64,000 bases of DNA from CAILZL01 sp963748005 (GCA_963748005.1 CAVVHH010000002.1:3472001-3536000); one strand, 5' to 3'; shown: positions 16,119 through 26,184, counted from the first letter of the stretch. The notes: generated by a model from the letters alone, not told the origin. Numbers and translations: made by a program.

Positions 16119-18413
16119 ATGAAGAACTCTGCATTGGATTTGGCGGCGATGGCCACCGGACAAATTTCACGCCGCTCATTTCTGGCGGCAAGTGGCGCAG
16201 CCGGTGGCGGACTGCTGCTGACTGCCACCATTCCACTCACTGCTTTTGCGCCTGAAGCAGCGGCTGCGGATGAAACCAGTTATCCCATTACGGTTTACGC
16301 ACGTGTGGCGCCGTCAGGTGCAGTCACCCTGTTTGCGCCCAATCCGGAAATGGGTCAGGGCGTTTTCACTTCGCTGCCCATGATCTTCGCTGAAGAGCTC
16401 GGTGTGGCGTGGCAGGATGTCAGCATCGAAATGGCCGATTACATGGGCGGCAGGCTCATGGGTGGCCAGGGTTCGGGCGGCAGTTTGTCGACCTTCCAGA
16501 ACTGGATGCCACTCCGCAAGGCGGGTGCAGCCGGACGGCAAATGTTCATCACTGCTGCTGCGCAAACCTGGAATGTGTCAGAGAGCGAATGCAATGCCGC
16601 AAACAGTGTGGTGACGCATACGCCGAGCGGCAAGACACTTACCTACGGCGCGCTGGCACAAAAAACCGCTGCATTGCCCGTGCCGGATCTCGAGAAGGTC
16701 AAACTGAAAGACGAAGCCACCTTCACCATCATTGGCCAATCGATTCGCGATCCGCAGAAAGTTAAAGTTGTCAACGGCCAGCCACTATTTGGCATTGATG
16801 TCAAAGTGCCGGGTATGAAATACGCCGTGTTTCATAAGGGGCCGGTGTTCGATGCGGCAGTGAAGAGTGCCAACATCGAAGAAGTGAAGGCCATGCCCGG
16901 TGTCAGCCATGTGTTCGTACTCAAAGGCGTACCGCGCTTGATGGAAGGCCCGCCGCTGCAAGGCCCACCGTTACTGGATGACGTGCTGCGGGGTGGCGTT
17001 GCCATTGTCGCGGACACCTGGTGGCATGCACAGAAGGCACGTCAGGCGCTCAAGGTGGAATGGGATGAAGGTCCGCATGCGACTGATTCAACAGCCGGCT
17101 TCAATGCAGAAGCCAGGAAGCTGTTGGCACAGCCGCCGCAAGACAGTATCCGCGTTGATGGTGATGCAGAGACTGCACTGAAGTCGGCTGCAAAGGTATT
17201 ACGCGCCGATTATTCCTACCCGTTCATTTCTCACGCAACGCTTGAGCCGCAGAACTGCACGGCGTCATTCAAGGATGGCAAGGTGGAGATCTGGGCGCCC
17301 ACCCAGAGTCCTGGGGCAGGTCGCAACAAGCTTGCGCAGGCGCTGGGTATTCCGGCCGATAACATCACGATTCACATGCAACGCTGCGGCGGCGGTTTCG
17401 GTCGGCGTCTGGCCAACGACTATATGATTGAAGCCGCAATCATCTCCAGGGAAATCGGTGCCCCGGTGAAAGTGCTCTGGTCACGGGAAGATGACCTGCA
17501 ACATGACTTCTACCGGCCGGGTGGTTACTACAGCCTGACAGGCGGTCTCGATGCGAAAGGCAAGCTGATCGCTCTGGACAGCCGCTTTGCCGGCTTCTCG
17601 CGCAATCAGAATTTCAACCGCATTTCGGCACCAGACGCCACCAAGTTTCCCGCCGGATTTGTTGCCAACTATTCACTCAAGGCCTCGCACATCTCCTTCA
17701 ATGTTCCGGTGGGCATGTTGCGCGCGCCGGCTGACAACTCGCCTATTTATGTGTTCCAGTCATTTCTCGATGAACTGGCGCATGCAGGCAATCGCGATTC
17801 CATCGAGTTGCAACTGGAACTGCTCATGAATCCATTGCCTGGTGAAGGTGTGCTCAAGCCAGGTCAGGCTGCAGCAGATACTTTTGTGAGCGCACGCATG
17901 ATTCCCATCATCGAACGCGTACGCGAGATGTCTGGCTGGTCACAGCGCAAGAAGCTGCCCAAGGGTACTGGACTGGGGTTTGCGTGTGCGTGGAGCCATC
18001 GTGGCTACGTTGCACAGGTGCACCGCGTCAGCGTCCGCCGCGACGGCACGATCATTCCTGAGAAAGTATGGGTGGCTGTCGACATCGGTAAACATGTCGT
18101 CAATCCCATCAATGCCGAGAATCAGGTACAAGGATCGATCATCGACGCATTGTCGGCGACAACAGGACAGGAGATTACCATCGACAAGGGGCGTGTCACG
18201 CAGAGCAATTTTCACGAGTATCCACTCCTGCGCAACCTCAGCAGCAACGTTCCGTCCATCGAAGTGGCGTTCATCAAGAGCGATTTCCAGCCGACTGGAT
18301 TGGGTGAGCCTGCGTATCCTTCTACAGCACCGGCCTACTGCAATGCGATCTTCGCAGCGACCGGCAAGCGCGTTCGATCGTTGCCGGTGGTGTCAGCCTT
18401 GAAGAAAGCGTAG
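16119..18413 (+). CDS. iorB: Molybdenum hydroxylase large subunit, IorB-like, Tat-exported
   Basis: A 764-residue molybdopterin cytosine-dinucleotide-binding subunit. The N-terminus has a twin-arginine signal (SRRSFLAASGAAGGG, about 17-31), so the folded enzyme is exported to the periplasm as in isoquinoline oxidoreductase and membrane aldehyde dehydrogenases. Cofactor segments GQGVFTSLPMIFAEELG, GQGSGGSLSTF, RCGGGFGRR and the C-terminal GLGEPAYPSTAPAYCNAIFAATG (the catalytic Glu region) are intact. The ATG at 16119 has GAGG upstream; the much longer open frame upstream overlaps the small subunit and is not coding. It may oxidise an aromatic aldehyde or heterocycle released from the imported substrate. 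Confidence 0.9.
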   Translation: MKNSALDLAAMATGQISRRSFLAASGAAGGGLLLTATIPLTAFAPEAAAADETSYPITVYARVAPSGAVTLFAPNPEMGQGVFTSLPMIFAEELGVAWQDVSIEMADYMGGRLMGGQGSGGSLSTFQNWMPLRKAGAAGRQMFITAAAQTWNVSESECNAANSVVTHTPSGKTLTYGALAQKTAALPVPDLEKVKLKDEATFTIIGQSIRDPQKVKVVNGQPLFGIDVKVPGMKYAVFHKGPVFDAAVKSANIEEVKAMPGVSHVFVLKGVPRLMEGPPLQGPPLLDDVLRGGVAIVADTWWHAQKARQALKVEWDEGPHATDSTAGFNAEARKLLAQPPQDSIRVDGDAETALKSAAKVLRADYSYPFISHATLEPQNCTASFKDGKVEIWAPTQSPGAGRNKLAQALGIPADNITIHMQRCGGGFGRRLANDYMIEAAIISREIGAPVKVLWSREDDLQHDFYRPGGYYSLTGGLDAKGKLIALDSRFAGFSRNQNFNRISAPDATKFPAGFVANYSLKASHISFNVPVGMLRAPADNSPIYVFQSFLDELAHAGNRDSIELQLELLMNPLPGEGVLKPGQAAADTFVSARMIPIIERVREMSGWSQRKKLPKGTGLGFACAWSHRGYVAQVHRVSVRRDGTIIPEKVWVAVDIGKHVVNPINAENQVQGSIIDALSATTGQEITIDKGRVTQSNFHEYPLLRNLSSNVPSIEVAFIKSDFQPTGLGEPAYPSTAPAYCNAIFAATGKRVRSLPVVSALKKA

Positions 18414-18568
18414 TGCGAATGGCCGGCATTCAGCAGGGGCATAGAGATACGCGCATGACGCGGGCAATGTTTCGTTTCCTAAACCCACGCGATGCGCGCA
18501 AACCGATGGCACGCGCGCAACAAATGAGATTGAAAGTTGCTTGATTGCAGCGTGCGGTCGGCAGCCAC

Positions 18569-19273
18569 TCAACGTGCTGCCTCGCGGATCGCTTCAAGCA
18601 CCAGCTGCGCTGCAGCTGCGGAAGACGCAGGGTTCTGTCCCGTCACCAGCTGGCCATCGCGGACTGCGTAGGACTGAAAATCAGGGCCACTTTCATGACA
18701 TCCGCCCAGTTCCCGCAAGCGCGTTTCGAGCAGGAAGGGTACTGCTTTGGTCAGTCCCACCGCCTGTTCTTCGGAGTTGGTGAAGGCGCTGATGCGTCTC
18801 CCGGCAACAACGGGCTTGCCGGCGGCATCCCTGGCGTTTACGAGTCCCGCAGGTCCATGGCACACGGCAGCAACCACTTTGCCGCTTATCCATGCATGCG
18901 ACAGCAATTCGCCGAGCGCAGTGCTGTCCGGCAGATCCCACATGGTGCCGTGACCGCCCGGTAGAAACACGGCCGCATAGTCATTGACCGACAGGCCATC
19001 GACCTTCTGCGAAGCAGCTATCTTGCTCATTGCTGTGGCATCCTTCAGGAACCGATCGATACTGACCGGGTTTTCCCCGGCGGGTTTCAGCGAGCCGGGG
19101 TCGATCGGCACCTTGCCGCCATTGATCGAGGCGATGTCGACTTCGATGCCTGCGTCGATGAATGCGTAATAAGGCGAGGTCAATTCCTCAAACCACACTC
19201 CCGTGAGATGACCGGTATCGCCAATCGACGCGTGCGAGGTGAGTACCATCAAAATCTTGATCGGGTGGGCCAT
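18569..19273 (-). CDS. DJ-1/PfpI-superfamily protein
   Basis: A 234-residue cytosolic protein of the DJ-1/ThiJ/PfpI superfamily, closest in layout to the HchA-like class I glutamine-amidotransferase-fold proteins. The nucleophile elbow is AAVCHGPAGL with Cys near residue 138, and the conserved acidic residue precursor is FEELTSPYYAF; VFLPGGHGTMWD is the glycine-rich loop. Members are glyoxalases, deglycases or chaperones. AGGAAAT lies before the ATG. It converges on the molybdenum-hydroxylase gene and is read alone, so it may be unrelated to the catabolic genes. Confidence 0.85.
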   Translation of the reverse strand: MAHPIKILMVLTSHASIGDTGHLTGVWFEELTSPYYAFIDAGIEVDIASINGGKVPIDPGSLKPAGENPVSIDRFLKDATAMSKIAASQKVDGLSVNDYAAVFLPGGHGTMWDLPDSTALGELLSHAWISGKVVAAVCHGPAGLVNARDAAGKPVVAGRRISAFTNSEEQAVGLTKAVPFLLETRLRELGGCHESGPDFQSYAVRDGQLVTGQNPASSAAAAQLVLEAIREAAR

Positions 19274-19373
19274 GAAAATTTCCTGTCGCGCAAGTTATAT
19301 GATCCAGCGGGTATTGTGCGATTAGCAGTGTTTACTGTTGCGTCGGCTTGCCTGCCGGGTGTTGCATCCTGAC

Positions 19374-19403
19374 GGTAGCCATTTTCGTCTGGATTCACTC
19401 TAT
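19374..19403 (+). promoter_or_regulatory. ECF-type promoter motif, copy 4 (before hydrolase 1)
   Basis: GGTAGCCA at 19374-19381 and CTCTAT at 19398-19403, 16-nt spacer, in a 325-base gap without genes. The leader to the hydrolase gene (19599) contains a perfect 9-bp stem, GTCGCTTCG/CGAAGCGAC with a 3-nt loop (19516-19536), followed by TTGTT, which could be a weak attenuator. Confidence 0.6.
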
Positions 19404-19598
19404 ACCGTAAAATCGTCGCACATAATGACGATCGCAACAAAGCCGGATTTCCGGGGTGGGGAGGCTGGATATACTGCATCGTATTCAGCAGCAATGCTGC
19501 TTGGCCTTGGCAACCGTCGCTTCGCAGCGAAGCGACTTGTTAGTGCGCGCTGCATACTTCAAGACCAGAGAACAACGTTGTAACAAGGGATGTGACCG

Positions 19599-20978
19599 AT
19601 GAAAAGAACCAGAATGTCTTTGACGTTTTCTGCAATCATCGCTTCGGTGGGGTTTGCCTTGCCATCCATGGCCCAATCGCAAGCAACAACCGCCCAGTAC
19701 CAGGACATCAGCAATACGTTTGTGCGGCTCGGCAGCGGCGTGCCTGGAGTGTTATATGAACCAGTCACACCAGGTCCAAAGAGCGAAATCGCTGTATTTG
19801 CGATGCATGCCGAATCGGACTATTTGCAGTTCTCCGGCTGCACTGAGCTTTCCAGGCGCGGCTATCGCGTGCTCTGCGCCAACAATTCCGCCAGCAAATC
19901 GGGTAGCAATACTGATCTGGATATCAACAGGGCGCTGCTGGACGCAAAACTGGGTGTGGCCTGGCTGCGCAAGTATCCGGGCGTCCGCAAGGTGGTGCTG
20001 CTGGGACACAGCGGTGGCGGCGCGTTGATGTCTGCTTATCAGAGCATTGCCGAAAATGGCGTGAAAGTCTGTCAGGGCCCGGAAAAATTACTCAAATGCC
20101 CTGACAGTCTGGCGGGCTTGCCTGCTGCTGATGGTGTGATTTTGATGGATGCAAACTACGGCATGTCGGGCATGACGGTGTTGAGCCTGAATCCCGCCAT
20201 TCTCGACGAGCAGACTGGCAGGAAGATTGATCCGAAGCTGGATCTGTTCAATCCACAAAACGGATTCGACCCGAAAGGCTCAACTTACAGCGAAGACTTC
20301 ATCCATCGCTTTCAGGCGGGTGTTGCCAGACGGGAAAGCCGTTTGATCAAGACGGCGCTGGCTCGCGTCGCAGCGATCGATGCGGGCAAGGGCAATTTCG
20401 ATGACGATGAGCCCTTCGTGGTGCCTGACTCCATTTACTTGGGCTTCAACAATAAATTGTTTGCCCAGGACATCAGACTGCTGTCGCATACCCACAGTCC
20501 CCGGCCGCTCATCCACAAAGATGGCAGCGTGACCACGGAAATCGTCCACACGGTGCGCCCGCCGTCGAATATGAGCCCTGCACCTGCATCGTTTGACAGA
20601 GGCGCGCTCAAGACTACCGTGCGCAAGTTTCTGAGCACGTTTGCGGTGCGGCTCAACGACGATTTTGCCTATGGCGAAGACTACATGCGCGGCGTTGACT
20701 GGCTATCGAGCTACACCACGCCAGTGGGGAATGTTCAGAGCCTCACTGTTCCGTTGCTGGCCATCGGCATGACAGGCAACTGGGAATACCTGAACTCCGA
20801 GTTCATTTACGAGCATGCCAGGAGCGCCGACAAGTCGGTTGCCTTCGTGGAAGGCGCCAGCCACGTGTTCAGCACCTGTACCAGGTGCGAAAAAACACCG
20901 GGGCAGTTTGGCGATACCATGAAGACGACCTTCGATTACCTGGACAGCTGGCTGAGCAAACCGGGGCGCTTTCAGTGA
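19599..20978 (+). CDS. Secreted alpha/beta-hydrolase family protein 1
   Basis: A 459-residue protein with a Sec signal peptide (to about MAQS, residue 27). A GHSGGG nucleophile elbow places Ser near residue 138; a C-terminal EGASH supplies the candidate catalytic His near 422, followed by a TCTRCEKTPGQFGDT segment with two cysteines and an invariant YLDSWLSKPGRF end. A second cysteine pair flanks GPEKLLK near residue 160. Three other complete paralogues occur at 32642, 41900 and 57229. I cannot assign the family to a named enzyme; an esterase or lactonase acting in the periplasm is the best guess. AAGGGA precedes the ATG. It is followed by an exported aldose epimerase and a GH3 glycosidase, probably one operon. 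Confidence 0.8.
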   Translation: MKRTRMSLTFSAIIASVGFALPSMAQSQATTAQYQDISNTFVRLGSGVPGVLYEPVTPGPKSEIAVFAMHAESDYLQFSGCTELSRRGYRVLCANNSASKSGSNTDLDINRALLDAKLGVAWLRKYPGVRKVVLLGHSGGGALMSAYQSIAENGVKVCQGPEKLLKCPDSLAGLPAADGVILMDANYGMSGMTVLSLNPAILDEQTGRKIDPKLDLFNPQNGFDPKGSTYSEDFIHRFQAGVARRESRLIKTALARVAAIDAGKGNFDDDEPFVVPDSIYLGFNNKLFAQDIRLLSHTHSPRPLIHKDGSVTTEIVHTVRPPSNMSPAPASFDRGALKTTVRKFLSTFAVRLNDDFAYGEDYMRGVDWLSSYTTPVGNVQSLTVPLLAIGMTGNWEYLNSEFIYEHARSADKSVAFVEGASHVFSTCTRCEKTPGQFGDTMKTTFDYLDSWLSKPGRFQ

Positions 20979-21117
20979 GCGGGGAAATGTCTGCTGCGGT
21001 CACGCATGATTGCCTTGGTGGGGCAAATGTTCCGGCTGATGAGCGGGCGAGACCCTCACTGCTGGTACACTTGATGAGTGACGTATGTTGTCCCGATAGT
21101 TTTCCGGAGTAAGGTTC

Positions 21118-22266
21118 ATGATTAATCGTCGCCTTCTTGTTAGCGCTGTCGTAGTGGCAGCGTTGTCGTTCACTGCAGCAGTGCATGCAAGTGATGCGTC
21201 GGTGATGGCCGCCAGGACTGCCAGGAGTGTCTTCGGCAAGACTAAAACCGGTGAAGAAGTACCGCTCTACACGCTGACGAACTCGCAAGGTGTACAGGTC
21301 AGCATTACCCCGTGGGGCGCGACAGTGGTTTCGATCAAAGTCCCTGATCGTAACGGCAAGATGAGCGATGTGGTGCACGGATTCGATTCTCTGGATGGCT
21401 ATCTGGGCACGGAACCTTACTTCGGCGCCACCATCGGGCGTTACGGCAATCGCATCGGCAAGGGCAAGTTCACCCTGGAGGGCAAGCAATACACGCTTGC
21501 CATTAACAATGGCGAGAACCATTTGCACGGCGGCATTGCGGGCTTCGACAAGCGGCTGTGGAAGGCCAGTGAGGCTGACAGCAAGCTGGGCAAGGCAATC
21601 AAGTTGACGTATAGAAGCGCCGACGGTGAAGAAGGCTACCCAGGCACGCTTGATGTGACGGTGACGTACACGCTGACCGACGCGAACGAGCTGCGCATTG
21701 ATTATCAGGCAACCACCGACAAACCGACGGTGGTCAATCTCACCAACCATTCGTACTTCAACCTGGCCGGTGAGGGCGACGTGCTCGGTCATAAGGTGCT
21801 GATCAAGGCGGCGCGTTTCACGCCCACCGATGCGGGATTGATTCCGACCGGGGAGATTCGCAGCGTCAAGGGCACGCCCTTCGATTTCACGACACCACAC
21901 ACCATTGGCGAACGGATCAATGCCAGTGACGAACAGCTGAAGTTCGGTATTGGCTACGACCACAACTGGGTGCTGGATGGCGCAGCCGGCACGCTGCGAC
22001 TGGTAGCGCAGGTGAGCGAACCGAAGACGGGGCGTGTGCTGGATGTGCTGACCACCGAGCCGGGATTGCAGTTCTACACGGGCAATTTTCTGGATGGTAC
22101 GAACCGCGGAAAGAGCGGCAAGGTGTACCAGCACCGCTCGGCCTTCTGCATGGAGACGCAGCATTATCCGGACTCGCCGAACAAGCCGGACTTTCCGAGC
22201 ACAACCCTGAGGCCTGGTCAGCGCTACCAGACCACTACCGTGTATCGCTTCTCAACGGAAAAATGA
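21118..22266 (+). CDS. galM: Exported aldose 1-epimerase (copy 1)
   Basis: A 382-residue galactose-mutarotase-family protein with a Sec signal peptide (VHAS, about residue 24). Active-site segments: GRYGNRI, NGENHLHGG (first catalytic His), LTNHSYFNLAGEG (second His) and TTEPGLQFYTGN (catalytic Glu). It interconverts alpha and beta anomers of a free sugar, here in the periplasm. GGAG lies before the ATG. From 21469 to the stop, the DNA is identical except for one base (21948) to the copy at 34191, indicating recent duplication or gene conversion. It sits between hydrolase 1 and the GH3 gene. Confidence 0.92.
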   Translation: MINRRLLVSAVVVAALSFTAAVHASDASVMAARTARSVFGKTKTGEEVPLYTLTNSQGVQVSITPWGATVVSIKVPDRNGKMSDVVHGFDSLDGYLGTEPYFGATIGRYGNRIGKGKFTLEGKQYTLAINNGENHLHGGIAGFDKRLWKASEADSKLGKAIKLTYRSADGEEGYPGTLDVTVTYTLTDANELRIDYQATTDKPTVVNLTNHSYFNLAGEGDVLGHKVLIKAARFTPTDAGLIPTGEIRSVKGTPFDFTTPHTIGERINASDEQLKFGIGYDHNWVLDGAAGTLRLVAQVSEPKTGRVLDVLTTEPGLQFYTGNFLDGTNRGKSGKVYQHRSAFCMETQHYPDSPNKPDFPSTTLRPGQRYQTTTVYRFSTEK

Positions 22267-22325
22267 GTGGCTCGGGACGGTATTGAAACACACCAACGAC
22301 AAGGCATATTGAGACGCTTTTGCAT

Positions 22326-24290
22326 ATGAACGTACAAACTGTTACCAGACTGCTTGCCCTGATTATTGCAACCGGTGCGTGCTCAGTGCCGGGGCATGGT
22401 CAGGGAGTCACAAGCACAGGTAGTGCGGTTGCCTTCCGCGACCTGAACCATAACGGTGTATTGGATCCGTACGAAGACCGCAGGCTCAGTCCGGAGGTGC
22501 GTACCCGCGATCTGCTGAGCAGAATGACGCTGGAAGAAAAGGCAGGCGCGATGGTACATGGTGCAACACGCATTCAGCCGCGCAGTGATGGGCGTGGCAA
22601 TCAGTACGACCTGCCTGCCAATGAGCAACTCATTCTGCGCGACCACGTCACCACCATGATCGGACGTTTGCAGTCCACCGCAGCTGATCTGGCTGAGGAG
22701 AGCAACAAATTGCAGGCCATTGCCGAGCGCGGACGACTGGGCATTCCAGTGACCATCAGCTCCGACCCGCGCAATCACTTCCAGGTGGTTGAAGGCGCTA
22801 GTGTCTATTCCAGCGATTTCTCGAAGTGGCCGGAAACCCTTGGCTTCGCCGCGATCGGAGATGCCGATCTGGTGAAACGCTTTGCCGATATCGCGCGTCA
22901 GGAATATCGGGCCGTAGGCATCCACATGGCGCTCTCGCCCCAGGCAGACCTGGCTACTGAACCGCGCTGGGCGCGCATCAATGGCACCTTTGGTGAAGAT
23001 GCCGATATGGCCAGCCGCATGGTCGCTGCCTATGTTCAGGGCTTTCAGAATAGTAGCTCAGGTATCGGCAAGGACGGTGTGCAAACCGTGGTCAAGCACT
23101 GGGTGGGATATGGAGCGGCGAAAGATGGTTTCGATTCCCATAATTACTACGGGCGTTTTTCGGTGGTCTCCGCATCCTCTCTGAGCTACCACGTCAAACC
23201 CTTTGAGGCGGCCTTCCGGTCCGGTGCCTCAGGCGTCATGTCGACGTACTCAGTGCTGGGGAACCTGCAGGTCAACGGTCAACCGGCTGAGCAAGTCGGT
23301 TCCAGCTACAGTCGCGGGGTATTGACTGACTTGTTGCGTGATCGCTATGGCTTTCGGGGCCTCGTCCTCTCTGATTTTCGCGTTACCGCAGATTGCGACC
23401 GCATCTGTATCGAAGGCATACAGCCCGGCGAACCGCGTCCGGCGGGGGGCGGCTCGACCCCATGGGGCGTTGAGAACCTCAGCAAAGCACAGCGCTTCGT
23501 CAAAGGGGTGCAGGCCGGTCTCGATCAATTCGGCGGCACGGAGGAGTGGCAGTACATCGCCGATGCGGTGCGTGCGGGACAGCTGAGCGAGTCGCGCATT
23601 GACGAATCGGTTTACCGGATCATGCTGCAGAAAATGCAGCTCGGTTTGTTCGATCAACCTTATGTCGATCCGGCCCGCGCGGCGCAGATCGTCGCTGATC
23701 CTGCCCATCATGCACTGGCGCGGCAGACACAAGGTCGCTCGCTCGTGGTGCTGGAAAACAAGGACAGCCAACTGCCGCTACGGGCCACAACCAGGAAGTT
23801 ATTCCTGTCTGGCATTGATGCTGAAGTGGCTAAACAACGTGGTTATGTAGTGGTGAGCGATCCTGCCCAGGCCGACTTGGCCATCATCCACACCCGTGCA
23901 CCGTATCAAACGCTACACCCGAATTTCATGACCGGCTCCAGGCAGCATGAAGGGGATTTGAACTTCACCGAGGCCAATGCTGATTACCAGTTGATCCGCA
24001 AGGTGAGTGCCGCTGTACCCACTATCGTCAGTGTGTATCTGGATCGTCCGGCGATTTTGACCAATCTCAAAGACAAGGTGTCTGTACTGCTTGCCGATTT
24101 TGGCGTCAGCGATGCGGCACTATTTGATGTGTTGACCGGTATCGTGAAGCCGGCAGGCAGGCTGCCGTTTGAGCTGCCTTCGTCAATGGAAGACGTGAAG
24201 GCACAGGCCTCCGACCTGCCACATGACACCCGGCAGCCGCTATACCACTTTGGTTATGGTCTGACCGCGAAGCAGGACATACGACATTAG
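22326..24290 (+). CDS. Secreted glycoside hydrolase family 3 enzyme
   Basis: A 654-residue GH3 protein with a signal peptide (about 1-24). The N-terminal TIM-barrel shows RLGIPVTISSDPRNHF, WPETLGFAA, VVKHWVGYGA (the KH motif) and the nucleophile in GLVLSDF (Asp near residue 350); the C-terminal alpha/beta sandwich ends with PAGRLPFELPSS and PLYHFGYGL. GH3 enzymes release terminal beta-linked glucose, xylose or similar sugars. An EF-hand-like DLNHNGVLDPYED near residue 42 may bind calcium. The ATG at 22326 is preferred over TTG at 22320. Directly downstream of an exported epimerase, it probably supplies the sugar that the epimerase acts on. Confidence 0.9.
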   Translation: MNVQTVTRLLALIIATGACSVPGHGQGVTSTGSAVAFRDLNHNGVLDPYEDRRLSPEVRTRDLLSRMTLEEKAGAMVHGATRIQPRSDGRGNQYDLPANEQLILRDHVTTMIGRLQSTAADLAEESNKLQAIAERGRLGIPVTISSDPRNHFQVVEGASVYSSDFSKWPETLGFAAIGDADLVKRFADIARQEYRAVGIHMALSPQADLATEPRWARINGTFGEDADMASRMVAAYVQGFQNSSSGIGKDGVQTVVKHWVGYGAAKDGFDSHNYYGRFSVVSASSLSYHVKPFEAAFRSGASGVMSTYSVLGNLQVNGQPAEQVGSSYSRGVLTDLLRDRYGFRGLVLSDFRVTADCDRICIEGIQPGEPRPAGGGSTPWGVENLSKAQRFVKGVQAGLDQFGGTEEWQYIADAVRAGQLSESRIDESVYRIMLQKMQLGLFDQPYVDPARAAQIVADPAHHALARQTQGRSLVVLENKDSQLPLRATTRKLFLSGIDAEVAKQRGYVVVSDPAQADLAIIHTRAPYQTLHPNFMTGSRQHEGDLNFTEANADYQLIRKVSAAVPTIVSVYLDRPAILTNLKDKVSVLLADFGVSDAALFDVLTGIVKPAGRLPFELPSSMEDVKAQASDLPHDTRQPLYHFGYGLTAKQDIRH

Positions 24291-24915
24291 GTCGGATACG
24301 GCGGATATCGGGTGCCGCACACATTGGCGGTAGCTTCCTGGCTGGCTACAACATCGACCGCCCGGAAGCTCCAGCCGACGCACATCAATCCTCGCAACAA
24401 AATATCGCATCGTTGCTGCGACGGTGGTAGCCATTGTTAAAAAAAATCGCTCTATGCATTGAATGAGTTCGTTGCATTAAGCAATGGTGATCAAGACACG
24501 CAAGACTTCCAGGTGTGGGAATCTCGTATTCTTCAACCCTTTGAACTGGTCGAGCACTCGCGGTATCGGGTCGACTGCATCCCGGTGGCTGGGCCAAGGC
24601 GCCGTGTCTTCGGTTTTTGTGGATGTAATTTGGATTGAATCCGCCATGGATGGTGGGCTTCATCAATACTGCGGTAGCACTGACTGTAGCATTCCGACTG
24701 CTGGGAGCTGCCGCGGATAACGTTGCACCAGTTCGTTATTATGCTCTACGCATCAGGCGTGTACGGCGCAAGGCGGGAAGCCACCTCTGCACTTGCATGT
24801 ATCCTGCTCCAGGCAGGAACCGGATATGCAAGGAGCCAACAGGTACCAACACGTAAGCCCGTCCTGTGGCGAGCATGCGCGAGCGGCATGGTCAAATTTC
24901 GTAGGTAACTTCAGT
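24291..24915. other. Gene-free region with ECF motif copy 5
   Basis: A 625-base stretch without a supported gene. Several short open frames exist on both strands but none has a ribosome site plus family resemblance. The only recognisable element is the promoter-like motif at 24426-24455, 460 nt before the reductase gene, so its transcript would have a long leader. Confidence 0.5.
24426..24455 (+). promoter_or_regulatory. ECF-type promoter motif, copy 5
   Basis: GGTAGCCA at 24426-24433 and CTCTAT at 24450-24455, 16-nt spacer that includes a run of eight A. The first downstream gene is the VanB-like reductase. Confidence 0.6.
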
Positions 24916-25896
24916 ATGTCGCAACAGATGATTCGTCAATGGTTGAAGGTCAGGATTGTCTCAAAGCGGGATGAGGCGAAGGATATTTGCTCGTTCGAAC
25001 TTGCCGATCCTGCGGGACGCAGCCTGCCGCCATTTGGTGCCGGTGGGCATATCGACGTTGAAGTCAACAATCAACTTATTCGTCAATATTCATTGTGCAA
25101 CCATCCTGGCGAGCAGCATCGTTACCTGATAGCCGTACTGAAAGATCCGAACACGCGCGGTGGTTCGCTTGCCATGCACGAGCGTTTTCAGGAAGGCGAT
25201 CTGATAAATATCAGCGAACCCAAGAATCATTTTCCGCTGGCGAATTCTGCCAGCAAAAGCCTGTTGTTCGCCGGCGGTATTGGCGTCACGCCCATATTAT
25301 GCATGGCGGAACGCCTCGCTCAGACCGGCGCTGACTTTGATTTTCACTACTGCGCTCGTTCCCTTGATCGCATGGCATTTGTGGATCGTATCAAGCAGTC
25401 TGCTTTTGCAAGCAGAGTCAGCTTTCATCTGGACGATGGTCCGGACTCGCAAAAACTGGACATCAAACGGGCGCTGGGCAAGCCTCAGGAAGACGTACAT
25501 ATCTATGTGTGCGGTCCGACCGGCTTCATGGACTGGATGTTGAAGACAGCGCAAGACAGCCAATGGCCAGAAGAACAGGTACATCGCGAATACTTCGCCG
25601 CGGGTGCGCAGCCTGCAGGCCTGGCTGCTGGCGTATTCGAAGTGCAGATCGCGAGCACAGGCATGACGTATCTTGTGCCCGCCGACAAGTCCATTGCCAG
25701 TCTGCTGCGAGAGAAGGGTGTCGACATTCCAACCTCCTGTGAAGAGGGCGTGTGTGGCACGTGTTTGACGCGTGTTCTGGAAGGCGAGCCGGATCACCGC
25801 GACCTGTTCCTCTCAAAGAAGGAGCGCGCACGCAACGATCAAATGCTGCCCTGCTGTTCGCGTGCAAAAAGCAGAAGGATCGTACTGGACCTGTAA
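24916..25896 (+). CDS. VanB/phthalate-dioxygenase-reductase-like oxidoreductase
   Basis: A 326-residue three-domain reductase: a flavin-binding barrel (RQYSLCNHPG, about residues 55-64), a nucleotide-binding domain (LLFAGGIGVTP, about 116-126, and YVCGPTGFMDWML), and a C-terminal plant-type [2Fe-2S] domain with Cys near 275, 280 and 283 (SCEEGVCGTC) and a final Cys in MLPCCS. It passes electrons from NAD(P)H to a Rieske oxygenase, as in vanillate O-demethylase. No oxygenase partner is present in the window. AGGTAA precedes the ATG; the frame is open upstream but lacks a good start there. It suggests aromatic substrate handling. Confidence 0.9.
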   Translation: MSQQMIRQWLKVRIVSKRDEAKDICSFELADPAGRSLPPFGAGGHIDVEVNNQLIRQYSLCNHPGEQHRYLIAVLKDPNTRGGSLAMHERFQEGDLINISEPKNHFPLANSASKSLLFAGGIGVTPILCMAERLAQTGADFDFHYCARSLDRMAFVDRIKQSAFASRVSFHLDDGPDSQKLDIKRALGKPQEDVHIYVCGPTGFMDWMLKTAQDSQWPEEQVHREYFAAGAQPAGLAAGVFEVQIASTGMTYLVPADKSIASLLREKGVDIPTSCEEGVCGTCLTRVLEGEPDHRDLFLSKKERARNDQMLPCCSRAKSRRIVLDL

Positions 25897-26154
25897 CAAC
25901 GGGATCTCTTCTTGGTACGGTGCACCGATTTTTTCCGCGCATATCAGACAAGTTATCGGGGTAAGCAGCGCAGTTGTTTGCCGAAAGCTGATCGGGAACT
26001 CATGGTTTCCTGAGGGGCTTGGGTGCAGGAAAACACCAGGCAAGTCCTGCCCATTGCGGTGTCGATGATCAGGCACGGTTCGATCCACAAGAATTCCAGG
26101 ACAGGAAGCGGTCGACGTTCCCGTGGGCAAGTTGAGCGCACGTGACTCAACAAC

Positions 26155-26184
26155 AGTAGCCACTGTTCTGAATATTTGCTCTAT
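26155..26184 (+). promoter_or_regulatory. ECF-type promoter motif, copy 6 (before LysR 1)
   Basis: AGTAGCCA at 26155-26162 (first base differs from the others) and CTCTAT at 26179-26184, 16-nt spacer, 36 nt before the LysR start at 26220. It is in a 323-base gap (25897-26219) with no other recognisable feature. Confidence 0.6.

Noticed and set aside
20869..22164. Long minus-strand open frame (431 codons) over galM copy 1, and its twin at 34056-35237
   Set aside because: They are antisense shadows of two near-identical galM genes; composition is unlike a protein, with no ribosome site and no family resemblance.
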